NCBI GenBank assembly: GCA_049608225.1
Contig: JBMYXI010000042.1
Span: 1-27,166, forward strand
Origin: Parashewanella sp049608225
GTDB taxonomy: Bacteria; Pseudomonadota; Gammaproteobacteria; Enterobacterales; Shewanellaceae
Direction of reading: 5' to 3'
Length of the DNA: 27,166 nt
The notes below the pieces were generated by a model. The model was not told the DNA's origin, made no database searches, and saw nothing but the letters and a program-made list of their open reading frames with translations. A program made the translations under genes and the position numbers. This document shows, piece after piece, positions 22,848 to 27,166 of this stretch. Every line of letters begins with the position of its first letter. The first letter of the stretch is position 1.

Positions 22848-24194
22848 ATGGTTAATGAATTGAAGTTTATCACACAGTTTTGGTTTAAATTAGCCGAGTG
22901 TGCAGAAAACCAAGATCGGCTTGGGTTTCATGCCACACTCGTGAAACTGATAGCCAAACTTGATGAAGTTATCAGTGAGCAGTTGTCTGCTATTGTTCAA
23001 AATCAATATCTTAAGCGATTAGAAGCCAGTTGGCGTGGACTTGAAAGTCTCGCATTACTGCCTGTTTCTCAACGACGGGTAAAAGTAAAACTACTGGATA
23101 TTGACTGGAACCAAATCTCATCGGATTTGAATTTGTCTTTTGATATAAAGCAAACGTTGTTATTTAGAAAAATATATTCAAATGAACTTGATACAGCTGG
23201 TGGCACGCCCTTTGGCGTGTTGCTGGTGGATCATAAGGTCAACCCTGATGTTGTCGATGATTGTGATTATGACGATTTGTATACACTGCAATTACTTTCT
23301 GAACTTGGGGAAAAGTCACTTTGTCCTGTGTTATTGGGGGTCGATGAATTCTTCTTTGGTGATGATCCCAATCGGTTGTTACATGATCCAAAACGGATCA
23401 ATCGTATTTTAGACAGCAATGACTATCGTTCATGGGGATTATTACGAGAAAAGGCCTCGTCACGCTTTTTGCACTTAGTGTTACCCGAATACTTCTTGAG
23501 AGAACCTTATCGTAATTACACCGCGGGGTTTGTATTCAATGAAACCAATGACAACAACAACGCGTTATGGGGTAACAGTTGTTATCTATTAACGGCGAAC
23601 ATTATTAGAGAATTTGACCGCATAAGTTGGTTTGGCTTTCTACGTTCATACAATCAAGGCGGTCTTTATGGTGCCATTGTCGAGCAAGACCACCAGTCAA
23701 TCACTAAAGCTAAGGTCGATATCTTTAGCGATGAAGATGGCTTTTGGTCTGAACATGGCTTTATACCGCTTTCAAGTTTGTATTTAACTGAGCAAAAAGG
23801 TTTTTTTAGCAATCAATCGGTCTGGCGACCACCGACAGAAGCGGATCGGGTATTGGGGATGTTGCAAACAAATTTAATGGGGTGCCGTTTTGGACATTAC
23901 ATCAAGGCACAAACCCGTGATCAAGTTGGCGGATATGATAGCGTCGCAGACTGTAAACGCAGTATCGAAAAATGGTTACAACAATACATTAGCGAATTAG
24001 ATTACGGTGAGGATTCTGTGATGGCACGTTATCCATTAAAGTCTAGCCAAGTTGAAATGAAAGCCGATCCTGCCGATCAAACACGTTATCTTTGCCAAAT
24101 TACGCTGCAACCACAATATCAATATGAAATTCTCGATGCCCAAGTCGTGTTAAGCACGTCATTATCCAGTCAAGACGTGGGTGAATCGGCATGA
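22848..24194 (+). CDS. Second TssC-like protein (ImpC family paralogue)
   Basis: 448 residues from the ATG; a TTG 12 bases upstream is an alternative and neither has a good ribosome-binding site. It is homologous to TssC along nearly the whole length: LEASWRGLESLALLP, LFRKIYSNELDTAGGTPFG, LQLLSELGEKSLCPVLLG, SSRFLHLVLPEYFLREPY, LLTANIIREFDRISWFGFLR, and MGCRFGHYIKAQTRDQVGGY. Compared with TssC it lacks about 50 N-terminal residues and has diverged widely. Two tssC-like genes in tandem are known in some T6SS clusters; the second may be a sheath variant, an end-cap subunit or a baseplate-sheath adaptor, which is inference. Its stop overlaps tssE (ATGA), so it belongs to the operon. Confidence 0.88.
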   Translation: MVNELKFITQFWFKLAECAENQDRLGFHATLVKLIAKLDEVISEQLSAIVQNQYLKRLEASWRGLESLALLPVSQRRVKVKLLDIDWNQISSDLNLSFDIKQTLLFRKIYSNELDTAGGTPFGVLLVDHKVNPDVVDDCDYDDLYTLQLLSELGEKSLCPVLLGVDEFFFGDDPNRLLHDPKRINRILDSNDYRSWGLLREKASSRFLHLVLPEYFLREPYRNYTAGFVFNETNDNNNALWGNSCYLLTANIIREFDRISWFGFLRSYNQGGLYGAIVEQDHQSITKAKVDIFSDEDGFWSEHGFIPLSSLYLTEQKGFFSNQSVWRPPTEADRVLGMLQTNLMGCRFGHYIKAQTRDQVGGYDSVADCKRSIEKWLQQYISELDYGEDSVMARYPLKSSQVEMKADPADQTRYLCQITLQPQYQYEILDAQVVLSTSLSSQDVGESA

Positions 24195-24622
24195 GTATCA
24201 TGTCAAAGTTAACCAAGAAATGGGTCAATGATGATATCGATGCCATTCGAGACGCCATCATTGATAATGTCTGTTCATTGATTTCAAGCAGGGCACCATT
24301 GTGGCGAGAGTATAGTGAAGCTGAAATAGAAAACTTAAAAGGCACCATAGTGCATTTAGGTATTCGTCATTTCACGCCTTCGCAAAGCAAAGCGAATGTT
24401 GAAATTATCCTTGCAGATATCAGCGAACTTATCCGGCTGTATGAGCCAAGACTGTCACAAGTATCGCTGGAGTTAACAAACAAAGTCAGTGGGTTTAACC
24501 ACCTGCAATTTCGGATCATTGCCACAATGCATTCTTCGTTCGGGACAGAAACGACAACATTTGATTCGGTATTGAATTTTAGTTCTAATCAACTGGATGT
24601 AAGGAAATCAAATTTTGTCTGA
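24191..24622 (+). CDS. tssE: T6SS baseplate subunit TssE (gp25-like)
   Basis: 143 residues, gp25/lysozyme-like baseplate family. Visible are an N-terminal helix with DAIRDAIIDNVCSLISSR, IENLKGTIVHLGIRHFTP (the conserved region near residue 50, where family members usually read Y-G), SQSKANVEIILADISELIRL, YEPRLSQVSLEL and FRIIATMHSS with a closing FDSVLNF. By family it forms the wedge that starts sheath polymerisation. The first ATG overlaps the stop of the TssC-like gene; a second in-frame ATG lies nine bases later. Its 3' end overlaps tssF by 8 bases. Confidence 0.92.
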   Translation: MSIMSKLTKKWVNDDIDAIRDAIIDNVCSLISSRAPLWREYSEAEIENLKGTIVHLGIRHFTPSQSKANVEIILADISELIRLYEPRLSQVSLELTNKVSGFNHLQFRIIATMHSSFGTETTTFDSVLNFSSNQLDVRKSNFV

Positions 24623-26387
24623 TTCATTACTGTCTTATTACGAGCAAGAACTGCGCTTTATTCGTAAAGAAGGTGCTTTGTTTGCTGCGAAACATCCTGG
24701 CGCAACCAGTGCCCTAGGAATGAACAAAGACGGCATTGATGATCCGCAAATTCTACGTTTGATTGAGAGTATTGCTTTACTGAATGCAAAGCTGCAGTTA
24801 AGACTTGATGGTTCATTTCCTGAACTGACTCACAGTTTAGTGCGGGTTTTATTCCCACATTATTTACGCACCATTCCATCTTATAGCGTGCTTGATTTTG
24901 TTATTGATGACGCCGCCAGTGCCAATCATCTTATTCCAGCGAACACAGAATTCGATGTTAAGGGCGCAGATAATCATCATGCCATTTTTCGCACGACAGA
25001 AAACGTCCAGCTCTACCCCATAAAAATGCAATCGGCCAATGTCTCTTTCGTATTCAAAAAACACAAGAAAGAAGAACAAGCAAAAGCGTTACTGGAAATT
25101 CATTTCGAAGCGGTTGATGAAGGCATGTCGATTGCCGATTTGGAAATCGATGTTTTAAAAATACATTTAAAGGGCGAAAGTAACTTTTCTCTTCGGCTCT
25201 ATGACGTATTGTCACATGCAGTCACTGATGTTGCCATTTATGACAATGAAAAATCAATCAGTCTTGGTCGAGACGCAATGAGGCCAATTGGGTTCGAAAC
25301 CGATGAAACCGTACTGCCAGTGCAGTCCTGCAGTTTTGGTGGTTTCGTGTTGCTGACGGAATTTTTTATGTTTCCTGAGCGATTCAATGGCTTTAGCTTT
25401 TCACTAAAAGAAGTATTATCACAAGTAAAGGGACATGATTTCTATCTGCAGCTGTTCGTTGACGAAATGAGTGTCGATCTCGCACGTAGCTTATCTGCTG
25501 CCAATTTTTCAATCTTTAGTACACCGATTGTTAACCTACATAAAGCGATAACCGATCCGGTTGTGATCGACTTTTCCAAGAAGCAATATCCAATCGTACT
25601 TGACTCGTCTAACGTACACGGCGTCGAGCTATATTCTGTGGATCAAGTGTTGGATGTAACTGATCCCAAAGTGGTCAAAGTACCACAGATCTACAGTGAA
25701 AAATATCAATCGTCAGCGAGTGGGTTACGGTGGCAATTAGTACAAGAGCTTCACGAGAATGGACAATTAGAAAGCTCATTTCAAGTCGCCAACATCGGTC
25801 ATGTGAACGAGGAAAGTGTATCGAGAATATGGTCTGTGCAAGTGACGGCAACCCATGGCAATAAAGTGTCACATTTATCAACATCGAGCAAAATTCAATG
25901 CAGAGAATCCATTACCATTCCTGCGAAAATGCAATTACTTAAAAGACCAACTCAGCCTCACAAGAATGAAGATATTAATCAGAGTGTGTGGTCATTATTG
26001 TGTCATTTGCATTTTAATTATCACGGTATCTTAGGAAGTCAGCAGCCAATTAAAGCATTAAAGAATGTGTTCTATTTATACAATCACAACAAAAACGCTC
26101 AAAACAATACCTATATTGAGTCTTTGGTCAACATTGAACAACAGCAAGTGGTTGCTCCCATACGAGTGTCAGGTAAGGGGTGTTTTGCTTACGGAACTAA
26201 AATCACCATCACATTAGATACTAGCGAGGTAAACGGCGGTATTGCATTGTTTAGCCGTATGCTAGATCAGTTTTTTTCTTATTTTGCTGGGTTTAATAGC
26301 TTCACCCAAGTTGAGATCAGAATAGAAGGTCAAGATAAGTTTTATTTACAATTTCCAAGGAGATCAGGGTGCAAAAGTCTTCTGTAA
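24615..26387 (+). CDS. tssF: T6SS baseplate subunit TssF (VasA/ImpG)
   Basis: 590 residues, usual length. The N-terminus is diagnostic: LLSYYEQELRFIRKEGALFA followed by AKHPGATSALGMNKDG (family: F...YP..A..L), DPQILRLIESIALLNAKLQL, and FPELTHSLVRVLFPHYLRTI. Later parts include GGFVLLTEFFMFPERFNGF (about 235-253), VNLHKAITDP and the C-terminal GIALFSRMLDQFFSYFAGFN. The start is TTG with AAGGA nine bases upstream; the family alignment begins at once after it. It overlaps tssE by 8 bases and tssG by 19 bases. With TssG it makes the baseplate wedge. Confidence 0.94.
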   Translation: MSDSLLSYYEQELRFIRKEGALFAAKHPGATSALGMNKDGIDDPQILRLIESIALLNAKLQLRLDGSFPELTHSLVRVLFPHYLRTIPSYSVLDFVIDDAASANHLIPANTEFDVKGADNHHAIFRTTENVQLYPIKMQSANVSFVFKKHKKEEQAKALLEIHFEAVDEGMSIADLEIDVLKIHLKGESNFSLRLYDVLSHAVTDVAIYDNEKSISLGRDAMRPIGFETDETVLPVQSCSFGGFVLLTEFFMFPERFNGFSFSLKEVLSQVKGHDFYLQLFVDEMSVDLARSLSAANFSIFSTPIVNLHKAITDPVVIDFSKKQYPIVLDSSNVHGVELYSVDQVLDVTDPKVVKVPQIYSEKYQSSASGLRWQLVQELHENGQLESSFQVANIGHVNEESVSRIWSVQVTATHGNKVSHLSTSSKIQCRESITIPAKMQLLKRPTQPHKNEDINQSVWSLLCHLHFNYHGILGSQQPIKALKNVFYLYNHNKNAQNNTYIESLVNIEQQQVVAPIRVSGKGCFAYGTKITITLDTSEVNGGIALFSRMLDQFFSYFAGFNSFTQVEIRIEGQDKFYLQFPRRSGCKSLL

Positions 26388-27166
26388 ATTCCAACTTAAA
26401 TATAAATAGTGCCGCTGAACTGCCATATACTTGGCAAATATTAAAGCATAAAGCGCATATCGAGGGTACCAGAGCAAAAGTTCGTTTTAGTAGTGAGCAT
26501 TTTCCAGCCTACTATCAACGTGAAGTGTGTGATGTTCAAAAAAGTGGTCGCACAGGTTGGAATATAACCACTGGGCTTGCGACATTTTCAGGCAATATGG
26601 GCGTTATGCCTCGTAGCATGTACAAAAAAGCATTGTATTCGCTGTTTGATTTAGGTGATTCAGCGGCACTGGACTTTTTCAGTGGATTTAATTTTCGTTA
26701 CTTGTCGCTTTATTGTTCAGCAGAACTGAAACACAGCTTGACAGCACAAATGGAAGAAGAGACATTCAACTGGGCAGCCGCAGAGCAATCAATCAGTCAT
26801 ATGCTGGCCAATTTGACTGGGATGGTACACGACACAGATATTGTACCTAAAAATCACTATATTCAATACACAGGTGTCATCGGCCTCAAACTTTCTTGTT
26901 CAAATACCTTGAAAAATATCCTTAGTGATTATTTTGAAAGCGAGTTTGAAATTGAACATTCAAGCTTAGAATTTTCACCATTAACCCCTTGTTCTCTTAC
27001 AGTTTTAGGTCAAAAAGCCAATAATAATCAATTAGGCCTAGGGGCGCTTGTAGGCAATTGCGCTCCTATCGTCGGACAAAAAATAAAGATAAAAATTTGC
27101 CCGAAAAGCTATCAAGAATATCGCCAAATCTACAATGACCCCAAATTAGTACCAGCCATAAAACAT
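26369..27166 (+). CDS. tssG: T6SS baseplate subunit TssG (VasB/ImpH), cut by the window edge
   Basis: 266 codons visible, open at the right edge. A GTG start at 26369 is set by a strong AAGGAG six bases upstream, inside the tssF end (19-base overlap). The protein reads MQKSSVNSNLNINSAAELPY, then KVRFSSEHFPAYYQREV, TTGLATFSGNMGVMP, ALDFFSGFNFRYLSLY (family: F.D.F.HR..SL.YRA), and later the TssG-like SLEFSPLTPCSLTVLGQKA, NQLGLGALVGN and APIVGQKIKIKI. Such proteins are about 300-350 residues long, so roughly the last quarter or less is missing. It pairs with TssF in the wedge. No frameshift is seen in the part given. Confidence 0.9.
   Translation, partial: MQKSSVNSNLNINSAAELPYTWQILKHKAHIEGTRAKVRFSSEHFPAYYQREVCDVQKSGRTGWNITTGLATFSGNMGVMPRSMYKKALYSLFDLGDSAALDFFSGFNFRYLSLYCSAELKHSLTAQMEEETFNWAAAEQSISHMLANLTGMVHDTDIVPKNHYIQYTGVIGLKLSCSNTLKNILSDYFESEFEIEHSSLEFSPLTPCSLTVLGQKANNNQLGLGALVGNCAPIVGQKIKIKICPKSYQEYRQIYNDPKLVPAIKH

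Noticed and set aside
1..27166. tRNA, rRNA, CRISPR arrays, insertion sequences or phage integrase
   Set aside because: Reading both strands, I saw no cloverleaf arms with CCA ends, no regularly spaced direct repeats, and no transposase or integrase motifs. Covariance-model tools were not available.

Overview
The window reads as chromosome of a marine gammaproteobacterium of the Alteromonadales type (Colwellia/Thalassotalea-like). The grounds are the low G+C content, the housekeeping gene order, a TIGR03503-type gene after dnaQ, and the protein styles. This placement is inferred from gene content only; no rRNA or other marker gene is present.

Left third (1-7.7 kb), housekeeping. Genes are yafJ (amidotransferase), then on the minus strand a chain mltD > alkyltransferase-like atl > DUF3108 protein whose reading frames touch or overlap. 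Next come gloB, a divergent yafS-like methyltransferase, rnhA divergent from dnaQ, and a TIGR03503 membrane-anchored protein. The mltD-gloB-methyltransferase-rnhA-dnaQ block matches the arrangement known from E. coli.

Middle (7.8-13.9 kb), accessory. A tandem family of three small secreted paralogues lies on the minus strand. They share four (in one copy three) cysteines and end in a CDSxxCxPW-type C-terminus. The third, most upstream copy carries a TAA stop as codon 3, exactly where its neighbour has a Tyr codon. A 443-base gap with a branched inverted repeat follows, then a gene for a 1059-residue exported protein built of Cys-containing Ig-like modules with a Cys-rich tail. A SIMPL-domain gene lies divergent from it.

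Right half (14-27.2 kb), a type VI secretion system (T6SS). A minus-strand unit vgrG > DUF6931-like > PAAR encodes the spike. It is divergent, across a 514-base A+T-rich regulatory gap with several dyad symmetries, from a plus-strand operon: unknown 451-aa gene, tssA, hcp, tssB, tssC, a second tssC-like gene, tssE, tssF, tssG (cut by the right edge). Hcp forms the tube, TssB/TssC the contractile sheath, TssA the assembly cap, TssE/F/G baseplate parts, and VgrG/PAAR the puncturing tip. TssH, TssJ, TssK, TssL and TssM are absent and presumably lie beyond the right edge. VgrG and PAAR carry no toxin extension and no recognisable effector/immunity pair is in the window.

The least explained items are the small secreted paralogue family with its broken member, the 1059-aa exported protein beside it, the 451-aa first gene of the T6SS operon, and the tssC duplicate.
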